Shown here: in pieces, positions 12,201-22,862 of the stretch
How positions within the stretch are numbered: position 1 is the stretch's first letter
Layout of the letters: each line of letters opens with the position of its first letter
Assembly (NCBI GenBank): GCA_028015205.1
Contig: CM051519.1
Span: 90,169,539-90,233,538 of the forward strand
DNA: 64,000 nt
Source of the DNA: Mytilisepta virgata
Lineage: Eukaryota; Mollusca; Bivalvia; Mytilida; Mytilidae
Reading direction: 5' to 3'
The notes under the pieces: generated by a model
Told to the model about the DNA's origin: nothing
The model's input: the letters and a program-made list of their open reading frames with translations, nothing else
The model's database searches: none
Made by a program: the position numbers and the translations under genes

Positions 12201-13101
12201 GTATTTAATTTAGTTTTACTTGGGGTCAGATTCCACAGCAAGAGGTATTTAATTCATTTTAACTTGGGGTCAGTTTCCACAGCAACAGGTATTTTATTTT
12301 TCCTCGGGGTCAGATTTCACAGCAACAGGTATTGAATTTATTTTTACTTGGCCTCAGACTCCACAGCAACAGGTATTTAATTCATTTTTACTTGGCCTCA
12401 GTTTCCACAGCAACAGGTATTTTATTTTTCCTTGGGGTCACATTTCACAACAACAGGTATTGAATTTATTTTTACTTGGTCTCAAATTCCACAGCAACAT
12501 TTATTTTATTTATTTTCTCAGATTCCAGCACCATATAAAAGTTTGTGAAAGTTATGAGATATTACTGGAATATTGGTTGTTCAATAATCATTTCAATTTA
12601 TGGAAAAGTCACTAATACCAAGAAAAGTTGGTCATGATCAGGCAATATTTGATTTTTTTCTAGAAAAGTAATATATTTTTTGTAGATATTTTAATGGAAA
12701 TTCGTTTTTTTTTTGCAGATAATCCACAAGTATTCAATAACAATCCACAGTATAATCACTGGCCGGGAGATCCACACCTAAGTAACTATCACATAAACGA
12801 AGCTGATTTCCGTCCATCAGATCAATACACTCTGTCAAGTTTACAACATACGATGTCCAGTGTACCACCAGATGTCACTCTTCATGCTCAGGATTTCCAA
12901 GGTAGCAGAGAATATCTAGCTACTAGCAATTATACCAGTAGTGATTTCGCTAGTACTAGTAATGATTATTCTAGTTTATATCCCGGAAGTCGAGAGTACC
13001 AGAGTAGTACTGCACATAGTAGCAATGACTACGAAAGTATCAGAGACTATCAACCTTCCAAAAAACCAGGGGCAATTAGAATGGGCGTGTTTTCTAGGTA
13101 G
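298..13101 (+). CDS. CELSR: CELSR/Flamingo cadherin-EGF-LAG seven-pass adhesion GPCR, 3' half (5' part outside window)
   Basis: Plasma-membrane adhesion receptor of the planar cell polarity system; identity is from domain order. Exons I can place: 298-399, 1052-1149, 1536-1745, 2531-2702, 2933-3079, 3778-3792 (microexon), 5279-5739, 6679-6885, 7293-7446, 7645-7711, 8261-8327, 8491-8570, 8915-9083, 9577-9669, 9895-10153, 11513-11689, 11998-12069, 12719-13101. All junctions are AG/GT and phases agree, giving 976 codons before TAG. Exons 1-2 hold the hormone-receptor motif (CPRNYAGDVWWDGTEFGYI; then CSHETNLW). The next exons form the GAIN domain, ending in the GPS at 5550-5739. Seven helices follow in 6679-9083, then an acidic/serine-rich tail with a DEDDDDD run and a Ser/Tyr-rich last exon. 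Cadherin, EGF and LamG domains must lie upstream. The 3' end is ambiguous because another tail exon follows at 13934. The paralogue number cannot be told; one CELSR is usual in invertebrates. Confidence 0.93.
818..984. mobile_element. MITE-like inverted-repeat element, copy 1
   Basis: An imperfect palindrome. AAAGATTCTCCTTCA at the left is mirrored by CCTGAAGAAGAATG at the right, and GTTATGGAATTTCTC..TAGTTAAATTT is mirrored by AAATTTAACTA..GAGAAATTCCATAAC. A related copy sits at about 30270-30412 in a PMPCB intron. It lies inside a CELSR intron. Confidence 0.7.
3080..5278. other. Long CELSR intron around the candidate microexon
   Basis: About 2.2 kb of AT-rich intron. Apart from the 15-nt candidate exon at 3778-3792 I see no gene. 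The stretch at 4840-4855 (GATTTGATTTGAAT) resembles the tails of LINE-type inserts but is too short to call. Confidence 0.4.
3778..3792 (+). other. Candidate 15-nt microexon in the CELSR GAIN region
   Basis: Fifteen bases between a TTGTAG acceptor and a GTAAGA donor. They sit between two exons whose shared junction is phase 1 (3079 and 5279). Inclusion adds five residues (AEDDP) and skipping leaves the frame intact, so it could be a cassette. The flanking introns are otherwise empty. Support is splice-signal quality and phase only. Confidence 0.5.
5279..5739 (+). other. CELSR: CELSR exon encoding the end of the GAIN domain and the GPS autoproteolysis site
   Basis: The 461-nt exon reads from DFLSQIFENRHVPQSHIAFV to DEAESE. 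The GPS pattern is complete: CVFWQFGSGGGQW, then GC, then CSCSHMTSFGLMM, so the paired cysteines and Trp are present. The cleavage tripeptide is His-Met-Thr, against the usual His-Leu-Ser/Thr. The hydrophobic middle residue and Thr nucleophile are kept, so cleavage is possible but not assured; several CELSR proteins are known to remain uncleaved. Confidence 0.9.
6250..6488. mobile_element. Dispersed non-autonomous repeat, copy A
   Basis: It runs from ATCATAGACTAAATTTTC through TTTTAGACATCAAAACAAC and AAGGATTGACTATAATTTTG to TTTCTTCATAGACTG. The same series occurs in reverse complement at 31328-31558. The 3' part is a fold-back (ATGGTGCTCACTTTCAAATAA against TTATTTAGCATGTACCAAG). It sits in the CELSR intron between the GPS exon and the first TM exon. 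Confidence 0.7.
6679..9083 (+). other. CELSR: CELSR seven-transmembrane region (six exons)
   Basis: Exons at 6679-6885, 7293-7446, 7645-7711, 8261-8327, 8491-8570 and 8915-9083 encode the class B2 seven-helix bundle. TM1 is around VVSFIGVALSLLSLFVTFVI and TM2 around SILINLVFVIFITELAFIIG. TM3 follows CRLIAIALHFFHLSAFSWLF, and TM4 is split across the YLIGYG|VVPGIVVG junction. TM5 is TFIWTFAGPVMIGAL|CCIIAIVLG. TM6 and TM7 lie in the last exon (FLLLLLGLTWILGLL and YVYAIFIMVQGLFMLLAYVI). Phase is kept throughout and no stop interrupts it. Confidence 0.92.
7748..8017 (+). mobile_element. tRNA-derived SINE with 12-bp target site duplication
   Basis: The head resembles a type II tRNA: box A around GTGGCCGAGTGGTCTAGG and box B around GTTCGAATCTC. 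A conserved body follows (AACTGGCCGCCGCGAAATGG, GAAAACGGCGTTAAACCCC) and then an A-rich tail. It is flanked by the exact duplication TCAAGTTCAGAC at 7736-7747 and 8018-8029. From memory the body resembles the molluscan V-SINE group (RUDI-like), but the family name needs a search. It lies in the CELSR intron between exons 7711 and 8261; two or three other copies are in this window. Confidence 0.88.
9640..9815 (+). repeat. Tandem copies of the CELSR exon-9669 donor junction
   Basis: The end of the exon plus its donor (GTTGGCAGAGGTTCT.. then GTCTCTGTAAGTA) is repeated about every 60 bases, with diverged copies after 9700, 9745 and 9795. Two downstream copies keep a GT at the donor position (one GTTAGTA, one GTAAGTA). 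Confidence 0.85.
10154..11512. other. CELSR intron with a possible small TIR element at 11309-11455
   Basis: AT-rich intron. Near its end, TTAACGCCAGGCGG at about 11309 and CCGCCCAG..CCTAGCGTTAA at about 11455 form a loose inverted repeat ending in TTAA on both sides. This would fit a small TTAA-duplicating element, but it is weak. Confidence 0.35.
12070..12505 (+). repeat. Minisatellite made from the CELSR exon-12069 donor junction
   Basis: About eight units of roughly 55 bases, each with CCACAGCAACAGGTATTTAA or a variant followed by TTTTACTTGG(G/C)(G/C)TCAG. The first GCAACAG/GTATTT is the true exon end and donor at 12069. Each further unit therefore carries a copy of the exon end joined to GTATTT. 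Confidence 0.88.
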
Positions 13102-13933
13102 TCGGAGGGTTGTATGTTGTTTGTAGATCTGGATTTTGTTGTAGATGTGATGATCATCATCGAGGTAGCTGTCACTGTACAGTTGTCTTCGTAGAAAAAA
13201 CGAATAATAGGGCAATAAATTTAATTGAAGACCAGATACGAAAAAATGGAGGGCACAAAAAATGAAATTTGACAATCATTTCAAGATAAATCATTAGTAT
13301 TGTTGAGTGTCCTGTGAAAATAATAATAAGTTATCCATTCTTGTTTTCATTCTTTGGTCAATGCAATAAGAAGGAATGAGTTTGAACTGCCTTGCAATAA
13401 TTGGCTCAAAATACAAAAAGCATTTGCCTTAATAATTTTTCATTCCTTTCTTTGCAGTTGCATGTCTTGCAATATCATATTTTTGAATGCTCACATGTTA
13501 CTGTCTCGTGTGTATATATTCATATTTATGTAAATTTTGTATAAAGTTATTTATTTTGTTGATCTTTTCTAAATATTATATATTTTTGTTGCTTTATTCT
13601 GTTGGATAATTTATACATATATTTATGCTTTTGCATTCCTTTGAAAATAGACAATATTGGTGTTGTAAATATATGTATATAAAGAGAAAACATGCTTGAC
13701 ATCTTGTCAGAAAGTCAAGGACAATTCTACAGGGGAGACCCTGCTTGACATCTTGTCAGAAAGTCAAAGACAATTCTACAGGGGACATTTGTCAAGTAAA
13801 TTGGATGCTATTAAAAGTAATCGGATATCATGTGTGTGAAAATATCTTTGTCATATTCCAAAGAATATTACAGACATTTTTTAGGGTTATCTTAATCAGC
13901 TTATAAATGTATGTTTACTTTGTATAAATTCAG
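13102..13933 (+). other. Putative CELSR 3' UTR or intron, with a two-copy tandem repeat
   Basis: It follows the TAG at 13099-13101. AATAAA at about 13213 could serve as a poly(A) signal if the transcript ends here. GCTTGACATCTTGTCAGAAA..GACAATTCTACAGGGGA occurs twice in tandem at about 13692-13790. No further coding was seen before the exon at 13934. Confidence 0.5.
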
Positions 13934-14090
13934 GACACAGAGAATTTATCATACCTCCTGCTCGTACAGATAGTCTGTTGAATGATTCTAGCAGTATTAG
14001 TAAAGTGTCGTCGGGCAGGGTAAATGTTCCGTCAGAACGACTGAAAGTTCAAGTGCTCACTCACAATGGCAGTATATCATCCGACTCCGA
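13934..14090 (+). CDS. CELSR: Alternative or additional CELSR cytoplasmic-tail exon
   Basis: Open reading HREFIIPPARTDSLLNDSSS.. continues to ..VLTHNGSISSDSE. It begins after a TTCAG acceptor in phase 1 and ends either at TAA (14092-14094) or at an overlapping GTAAGT donor at 14091. It is not in phase with the end of the preceding long exon (stop at 13101), nor with the AG/GTAGTC donor just before that stop. It is in phase with the exon ending at 12069, and with a possible internal donor (CAAG/GTAGCA) at 12901. It is therefore an alternative C-terminus or is reached by shortening the previous exon. AATAAA near 14153 could end such a transcript. Confidence 0.6.
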
Positions 14091-14961
14091 GTAAGTGTAA
14101 GTGATAATCCAAAGTACTGCTCAATAATCACTATTTTGGTACTTTGCATATTAAATAAAGATATCTTTTGCAGTAAAGCAGCAAAACAAAGATTGACAAT
14201 GTTATACCTGAGTACATGTTAGGTTGACTGTAAATATTATAACACGATTCTGGCACATTAAAATCCTAAAATACATGCACTATAGATTTAAAAAATTACA
14301 CAATACTTTTCTAAAGTGTCCGTCTAATTTTAAACAAAAATAATGGAGGATTTATTTTCTGCTTAATTTTCTGATCGTTAATGTCAGGAATTAATTTAAT
14401 AAAATGGAAATTCCCAATTTATCATTGGGGGGGGGGGGGAAGAATGTGAAAAACTACCATCAAAATTTGGGACTCAAAAGTGTGTTTTTTTCACTACACA
14501 GTTAGATAAATAGTACAAGTCATCACATGCATGTATTTGAACTATACAGAACTGTTGTGATATTTGAATGTAATTCTGCATGCAATCCTTATCTCACTGT
14601 TGTTTTCAAGTCACCATTTTTCTGTTACTAAGCTTTTGAGCAATTTTATGCATTTGTTTTTTACAAATATACACTAAAACATGTATACCACAACTAGATC
14701 AAACTTGTATTACTAAGAAAACTTGGTATAAGCTTAAATATAATTGGTGTTGTATTTAGTTGACTGTTGAGATATTCACTCTTGCTGTCTTATTAAGTTT
14801 ACTTTCCTTAGTTTTAAGAGGGGGAATGGGGTTGTGTATTGATTTGGCCTTATAATGAAAAAATGTATTTCTGTATGGATAAATTTATTTGGACATATCA
14901 GCTTACAAGAATTGGAAATTATTCATATGTATTTTATAGATACAAAGTGGGTACAGTCATT

Positions 14962-15033
14962 TCGGGTAATTCTGCACATCGTCCTATTTGGCGCATTAAC
15001 ATGAAAATTATTTGAATGCACCGAATTACCCGA
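14962..15033. repeat. Small inverted repeat
   Basis: TTCGGGTAATTC at the left and GAATTACCCGA at the right face each other across about 45 bases. It could form a hairpin and is probably a tiny MITE remnant. Confidence 0.5.
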
Positions 15034-15711
15034 CAACATAGTATGAGAATGTAATAATTAGTTTGATCTGGTCTGTTCTGAACAATCTTAATTTTTCATT
15101 TAGAACATGTAAACTATGGTAAAAAATTGATGTCTTTGGAAGAAATGTTATTTACAGGAATTATGCAGAATTTTAGCTATAAGAAGATAAGATACACCTT
15201 TCATTTTTTTAGTCCAATTAAACTTAATTGGTAGACTTACATACTCAAAACTGGAAAATGGCCAGCAGGAGTATTTAAATTGTTTATAATTTCTTATGCA
15301 AGAAACAAGTTAAATTATTATTGCATTACAACATGAAGCTGACCAAAAAATAATTTTCATTCTATTTCTGGAAAGAATCTGAAAAATTCTGAAATTAAAT
15401 GTGTCCATTGGACACAGATGCCCCCACTTGCAGCTGTGAATACTATATACTTATACAAAATTAGGTCTTTTTATTTCCACTAGTTATAAATGAGCAATGT
15501 GAACTTCATCCAATCTGGATGCAAATATACACTGTTTAAAAATTTCAAATAATTTGGTTAAACCATACTCAAGTTATTGAACAGAAACCTAAATTTTTGC
15601 TATTTTCTACTTTTAAAAAGGGGTATGTCAAAAGTGAAATAGATCAAATTTAAAATGATTTCATCAAGTCTAACTAAAGTTATTGAATGCAAACAAATTT
15701 TAGGACATATG

Positions 15712-16173
15712 TGTAACGGTTTATTTTTTCCGGTGTGAAATTATTTCCGAACTCGTATATTAATACACTTCTGACGGAATAAAGTTGGAAAATATTTCAT
15801 TATATAAAAATTAAGATTGCTATAAAATATTATCTGATTCATATTTTACACAAGATCATCATTTGACGGTCGGAAAATATTTCACAGATATATGAATATC
15901 ACAGCCGGAATAAATTATCTCTTACATATGTACGTACAAGGGTTAAACTTGGCACCCCTGACACCTTTCGGCAGGGGCATAAAATATGGGGCAGCACAAT
16001 TTTTATGGGCGGGCACGGATGAAAATCTACCAGTAAATGGTAATTGGACTCGCACCCAAATTAAAACCAACGTTTCTTATTATTTGCATGATTTTGCATG
16101 TATGCATGCATTTTAGTTTATGAATTTTGTTCTGTTTATTTTTTAGGTGCAGTAACGAAACCCAGGTATAACA
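15712..16173 (+). mobile_element. Possible solo LTR (weak)
   Basis: The segment begins TGTAACGGTTTATT and ends GGTATAACA, so it has TG..CA ends, a length near 460 bases and a more GC-rich core (GGCAGGGGCATAAAATATGG, with a TATA-like box). I found no target duplication and no internal retroelement, so this is a suggestion only. Confidence 0.25.
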
Positions 16174-19162
16174 GTTCAAAGGACAATTGCCAAATTGAGT
16201 GTCATAATAGTGAACATTGATCTCAACTCTTTTTTTTACTCATTCCCATAAGAAATCATCATTTTATTCATTCCCTCTTTTTAAGACTTATTTATTATTT
16301 GAATCAGTTCAACTGAAAAAAAAAAGTGAAATCCTCTTTTTATTTAACAGTACTGATATCTCTTTAAACTACTGCCTTTGTAAGCGTGGTTGGTGCTGAG
16401 AATCATCATTTACTAGGTTGCAACTTTTATGTCATTAAGTTTTAAATATTGCATAATCAAACTTTATAGTAAAATGTGATACATATAGGTTGTTTACGAT
16501 GTGATGTTTATTAACTTTTGTTTTGATCGTTGAATTCCAAGAAAACCATGTCTTAATGTTTTTGTATATTCATTTAAGCTTTCATATGAAGTTAATTTTT
16601 TACATCCTTTTTAAACTAATAAGGCAATCCCCCCCCCCCCCCCCCAATAGGGAAAAAGTTCATATACATATAGTGGAATTTTAGTTACTTGAATCTGGAC
16701 GAATAGGACACCATATATATATTTATCTAATTTTTTTAATCATTTCATAAAAGAACCTTGATTATTAAAACTTCCAACAACTCAAGTATTTCTTTTGTTC
16801 AATTTTGAATTTTGAACAACCCAAGTTCTGTTGTAGTGTAATGTTGTTGATAATTTTATAAACAGTTAAACTGGGATTTTTGTTTATTAATACATGTATA
16901 GTAAAAGATTAATGTCTCATGTACAATATAGGCAATGATAAATAATGTAAAATATATCATAGAAATTACTTTCATAAAAATGTATTGAGTGCATGGTCCA
17001 TTACTATCTTGCATTTATTACTTCCTACTTACATGAGTTATGCCCCTTTGTCAGTGAACAAGTCTATATAGTGCTAATAAAGTAATACAAGCAGTTTTGT
17101 AACAGTACCACTTTAATTACATCAATTATCATAAAAAAACTACACAGAACACTGTGAATATTGTAGAGTATGTCACAATTATTTCTATATTTCATAGTTG
17201 AACCATTTTGTCTGATACTAGGCCTCATAAAATGTAGTACCAGTCCTAAAATATTATATGACAAAATGGAATTTTTATCATCACACCTTCCTCCAATAGT
17301 TCTTACCCTGTCATAGATTTTCAGACTTGGAATAAAGTTTTTGAGAAATGTTGCCAAATACATATAAATCTGTGACTTTTATAACTATATTAGTCCCAGT
17401 ATAATTTAACACAATCCTAGAGTAGAGAATTTAACCTGTTTCATAGTTAAAAAAAAAAAGGATGTAATATTAGTCAGATAAAAGTAACTTCATTGTTAAA
17501 TGTAGACATGGAAAACTTTCTTTGTACTTTGTCCAGAGATGTAACCATTACCATTTGCTGGACAAATGGATGACTGTGATTTATCAAGGTTGTGTGTAAT
17601 TGTATGTGTATGTCTCCAGAATTGTGTGTACGGGCAATGAAAGATAAAAAATTATTTGTAATAAGTGCATTATTTAATGTGATTTGTAAAATTTATATAT
17701 AATATTTGACGTTGCTTTGTATAAAGAGTTTTCTTTATATCGAGCTTCATTTTTATATAAAAATACTTCAGAAGTAATAAAAAAATGATAATATGAATAA
17801 TGAGAGTTAATTAATTTGCCTTGTAATATAACAAATACTTTAAGATTACAGTTGTTTTCTAAGAAAAAAAAATGTCATGCATGTTCCTACTTTCTGTTTC
17901 TAAAAATTATTCAGTTAAAACCTTTGTGTGTTGAACTTGGTTGCAGGTATTCCTAACTTGCTGTTGACTATCCCGCCAAAAGTTGTCGTTCTTTACAGGA
18001 GGTGTCTCACTAGGAACACGCCGATTTATCTTTCAATCCGAATGATAAAACAGAAAACCCCGAAAGGTGAAGGGAATGCCTCATTATATAGGAAGTGCTG
18101 TCAATTTTATGTTGTTTGGATACATATGAAAATTTTCAATGTCTTACCAGTGAAAAAAATGGAAAGCCCTAAGTTCTCGATTGCACAGTTAATTTGTTTG
18201 CAGGAAATTCTGTTTTTCGTTTGAACTCCTCAATCTTTTTCATTTAATTCTGGAGAAATGCCACAAGTGACCTCGAAATCAGACCTGCTGTGAGGAACGA
18301 TAACTCTGTCAAAGAATGATAAAATATGTATGCATCCCGAGCTCTGCAAGTAGGGAATTGAGAACTCTGATATTTTTTTAGTCCCTATAGAATTCCGGTT
18401 TGTACATTCATTTCTTTACCAGATTTTCCAACTAAAAAAATTTTATTAGTTTGGCGAAGTTTGATGGGCAGTTGTGTGAGCAGCTTCAAATAGTAATAGA
18501 TGGAAATTTAGTTTGGTGTCAGTTTGACAGCTTATTTATTGGTAACTTTAATGCATTGAACTCTAGTTCCAATATCTCAGTTCACATGAGTATATTTCCA
18601 GATGTGTTTGCAAAAAAGTCCGAAAAATGTAAGATAAATAAAACTTTTACAAATGGAATTTAGTCAATAAATTTTCCATTTTGATCTTCACAAAAAACAC
18701 TGAACCAATTTGAACCAAACTTGGCAGCCATGGTCCTCAAGTGGCTCTAACATTGAATTTTAAATGACAACTATCCACTAACCAACCAAGCTGGCCAGTA
18801 CTTACCACTTTTGTTTTAAAATTGTACTCTTTCTGACTGTACATAAAGGTCCACTGACCAAACTGACAACAGTTGTGTAAAGTCAGCACAGTGTCTTGTG
18901 GTTAAATTTGCTTCACAGTCTTTCTTGTTTAAACATGCTGCCATTACAGTGTCCTAAAACTACTCCAGTGAAGAATTTGGTTTATGGGAAAATGGGTAGT
19001 CTGGTTTGAAACTAAAAAGCCTATCAGCTATGTAGTTATTAGATATTTCGAGTCAATGAATTGCTAAGGAATTACAAGCTAAAGCTTAAATGTTTTTAGT
19101 GAATAGGACTAAAGGTCTGACCTACCAAGATTTACTGTCTTTTTTGTCAAACTGCAAGTGGT

Positions 19163-22100
19163 TTTTTAGCTCACCTGGCCAAAGGCCATGTGAGCTTTTG
19201 TCATCATTGGCATCCGTCTGTAAACTTTTACATTTTCATCTTCTCCCCTGAAACCCTTGGACCTATTGAACTGAAACTTGGCCTGTAGCCTCTATGGAAG
19301 GTCCTTTACAAAGTTTGCATAAATCATCCGGGTCCGTGAAACAAAATGGCCACCATGATCATTTACATGTTCTGATTGGTCCAAATTTAAATATTCTTTT
19401 GCTCTGAAACTGTAAAGCCAAATGAACTGATTTAGATATGGAGCATCTATGTAAGGTCCTTTACAAAGATTGCATAAATCATCCTGGTCCGTGAAACAAA
19501 ATGGTCGTCATGAGCATTAATATGTTTGGATTCGTCAAAATTTAAAACTTCTTCTCTGAAACCATAAAGGCAAATGAATTGATTTTTGGTATGGATCATC
19601 TATGGAAGGTCCTTTACTAAGTTTGCATAAATCACCTTGGTCCGTGAAACAAAATGGCCACCATGAGCATTTACATGTTCTGATTGGTCAAAATTTAAAA
19701 CTTCTTCTCTAAAACCGTAAAGCCAGATGAATTGATTTTTGGTATGGAGCATCTATTGAGGGTCCTTTACAAAGTTTGCATAAATCATCCCAGTCCGTGA
19801 AATAAAATGGCCTTTTTGTTTCCAATATTTGTAATGAATTATTGTCATTTCCACTGCTGTATTGTCACAAACATTAAACGAGAGCTGATTTTCCAATTTT
19901 TGTGTGCATTTCAATGATTTTGCATCATATGATGTCACCACACACAAATGTGACGTTGCAGAATATGTGCAAGTTCTGTTTCTTAAAATTGATCCATATT
20001 GACTTAAGAAATACCAAATCGTTTAATTATTTCAAAAGTAGAAAATAGTGCTGAATTCTGGAGTTTTTCACCAAGAAGTCAGTTGCCGAGGTATGCGAGA
20101 GACACAGTAGTATAATCAACAACCCTGTGGGTAAGAACTTGTCTTTGAACTCCCAACCAATTGGAAATCTGACATAATAAACTTTAGATGTACAGCTTTA
20201 TTGGTTTTTTCTGATCACCCTGCCATTGTAGATAAGTTCGAACAATTTTCAAACATTTTGATATAAACAGGACTTTTAGATTCAATTTCACACTAGGGGC
20301 TAAATTGCTTGCCTGGATAATGATCCAGAAACTATACTACCAGGAAAATATTTTTGTTTGCATCTCAAGGCTTATCTGATGAGAAGAAAATGAAAATTTT
20401 TCATAAAATACCTTCCGTACACTATTCCTAGCAAGTTTGTTAAATATTGGATTTGTTTCAGAGAAACTGATTTCCCATAGGCCTCAATGCATACTGATGT
20501 GCCATGTTGTAAATTAACACAAAATACGGAATCTTTGTAGTGGATTTGCAATTGTCATTAACACCATAAACATTTTTACTACTTGTCAATTTTGCCTTAA
20601 CTGCTTTAGTTTTCGAGATGTGAGCCAAAAAGTGCATTTTTACCTGTGTTCTAATTTTAGCCAGGGCAGCCATGTTTCTCAAGATGGACAAGAAAATAAA
20701 ACACAAAATTTATACAAGATCGATGATCTTTCAGCCTACACTCGGCTGAAATGGATTCTGTAGTTTCAGTGGAGATTTTTAAAAGTTTTAAAGATGACTA
20801 AAAACTCCTATAAAGGTCAATTGACGATTTTGGTCATGTTGACTTATTTGTAGATCTTACTTTGCTGAACATTTTTGTTGTTTACAGTTTGTCTTTATCT
20901 ATAATAATATTCAAGACGGCCATTTTGTTTCACGGACAGGGATGATTTATGCAAACTTTGTAAATGACCTTACATTGATGCTCCATACCAAAAATCAGTT
21001 CATTTGGCTTTACAGTTTCAGAGGAATAGAAGTTTTAAATTTCGACCAATCAGAACATGTAAATGCTCACGGCAGCCATTTTGTTTCACGGACCGGGATG
21101 ATTTATGCAAATTTTGTAAAGGACCTTCCATAGATAGGACAGGTGAGCTAAAAACTTAAATCAGCATTACCTAAATGGTGAAAAATGGTTACAAAATATT
21201 GCCAAGTTCTTTGTATCTGTCACAGAAAGTTTGAAGTTGCTAAAAAGAGTCACTAGACTGAAATTTCCTTAGGCTCCTCTGTACTGTTACCTTATTAAAG
21301 TCGAATGTTGTTCTGGAGTTATGTCGCCTTGTCATAAACAAGAGGCTAAGTGGGCTGAGCCTGTATCGCTCACCTGGCAGTCACAAACTTTTGATTTGAC
21401 AGACTAGATTGATTTCTGGAAACTTTGTAAATGATCTTCTATAAATGCTTCATACCAAGTATAAGTTCATTGGCCAAACGGTTTCAGAGGAGAAGTTTTA
21501 AATTTTGACCGATCAGAACATATAAAGGTTTTTGGTGGCAATTTTGTTTCTGAGACTAGAAAGACTTATGCAAAGTTTGTAAAGGACCTTCCATAGATGC
21601 TCCATACCAAAAATCAGTTCATTTGGCTTTACGGTTTCAAAGGAGAAGAACTTTTAAATTTCGACCAATCAGAACATGTAAATGCTCATGACGGCCATTT
21701 TGTTTCACGGACTAGGAAGATTTATGCAAACTTCCTAAAGGACCTTCCATAGATGCTCCGTACCAAAAATCAGTTCATTTGGCTTAACGGTTTGTAAGGA
21801 GAAGAAGTTTTACATTTCAACCAGTCAGAACATGTAAATGCTCATGGCGGCCATTTTGTTTCACGGACCATGATGAGTTATGCAAACTTTGTAAAGGACC
21901 CTCCATAGATCATCCATACCAAAAATCAGTTCATTTGGCTTTACGGTTTCAGAGGAGAAGAAGTTTTAAATTTCGACCAATCAGAACATGTAAATGCTCA
22001 TGACGGCCATTTTGTTTCACGGACCGGGAAGATTTATGCAAATTTCCTAAAGGACCTTCCATAGATGCTCCATACAAAAAAATCTCATCATCACCATTCA

Positions 22101-22862
22101 CTAAGGATACCATGTTTACTTTAAAAACCAAATATTGTTGAAATCTGAGCAAGTGTAAAAAATGGCGGGAAAATGGCAGCCATTTTATAAATGGCCGTCC
22201 AAAACAAACTTTCATCATCACCATTCAATTCGGGATACCATGTTTACCTTGAAAGTAGCTTTCATATTCATTTTCTTTCTATAATTCAGGAAAAAATAGC
22301 AAAAAACAGCATTTTGACCCCTATGTTCTATTTTTAGTAAGGGCGGACATGTTTTTCGACCAATCAAAAATCCAAGCATTCACTTTTTGCAGGATACCCT
22401 AAGGAACAATCTTACCAAGTTTCATTTGATTTTGAATAGTAGTTTCAGAGAAGAAGATTTTTGAAATAATAACATAAAAAAAAGCCAAAAATGTCAAAAA
22501 GGGCAATAACTCTGACATCAGTTGACAGTTTTTCACGAAAATCAGCACACAGGTAGCTCTCATCATGCTGAACACTTTCAACCAGCCAGAATTTGCCGTA
22601 ACCTAATGATTTTTGAGATATTTGCGAAAAACTGTTGTTTGACCCCTATGTTCTATTTTTAGTAACAGCGGCCATGTTTTTCGACGAATCAAAAATCCCC
22701 ACATCAGTTCTATGCAGGGTACCCCAAGGAACATTCATACTAAGTTTGGTTCTAATTAGTCAAGTAGTTTCAGAGGAGTTTTGTATCATTGTTAACGACG
22801 ACGACGACGGACGCCAAGTGATGGCAATAGCTCGCATGGCCTTTGGCCAGGTGAGCTAAAAA
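19163..22862. mobile_element. 3.7-kb foldback element (or two abutting copies) with AGCTCACCTGGCC ends
   Basis: The left end TTTTTTAGCTCACCTGGCC (continuing AAAGGCCATGTGAGC) is mirrored by GGCCAGGTGAGCTAAAAA at the right. Inside are about 155-base units containing GTTTCACGGAC, ATTTATGCAAA, AAAGGACCTTCCATAGATGC and CAATCAGAACATGTAAATGC. About four units point one way (19290-19800) and six the other (20900-22080), so the arms can fold back. A second right-like end lies at 21139-21155 (CAGGTGAGCTAAAAA) and a new left-like end at about 21336 (CTGTATCGCTCACCTGG), so two insertions may be joined. No transposase was seen. Confidence 0.82.

Larger units (their letters stand above)
14095..19162. other. 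Intergenic, no gene recognised; homopolymers and minor repeats
   Basis: It contains a 13-base G run (14427-14439), a 17-base C run (16629-16645), a small hairpin (14962-15033) and a possible LTR-like segment (15712-16173). Around 15405-15690 lies sequence starting GTGTCCATTGGACACAGATG, reminiscent of dispersed bivalve repeats. Open stretches at 15892-16116, 17928-18224 and 18451-18663 have no recognisable domain. Confidence 0.4.

Noticed and set aside
15892..16116. Open frame MNITAGINYLLHMYVQ..
   Set aside because: No known domain; lies within the weak LTR-like segment and is probably noncoding.
18451..18663. Open frame GQLCEQLQIVIDGNLVW..
   Set aside because: No recognisable family, no splice context linked to neighbours; left as unassigned intergenic.
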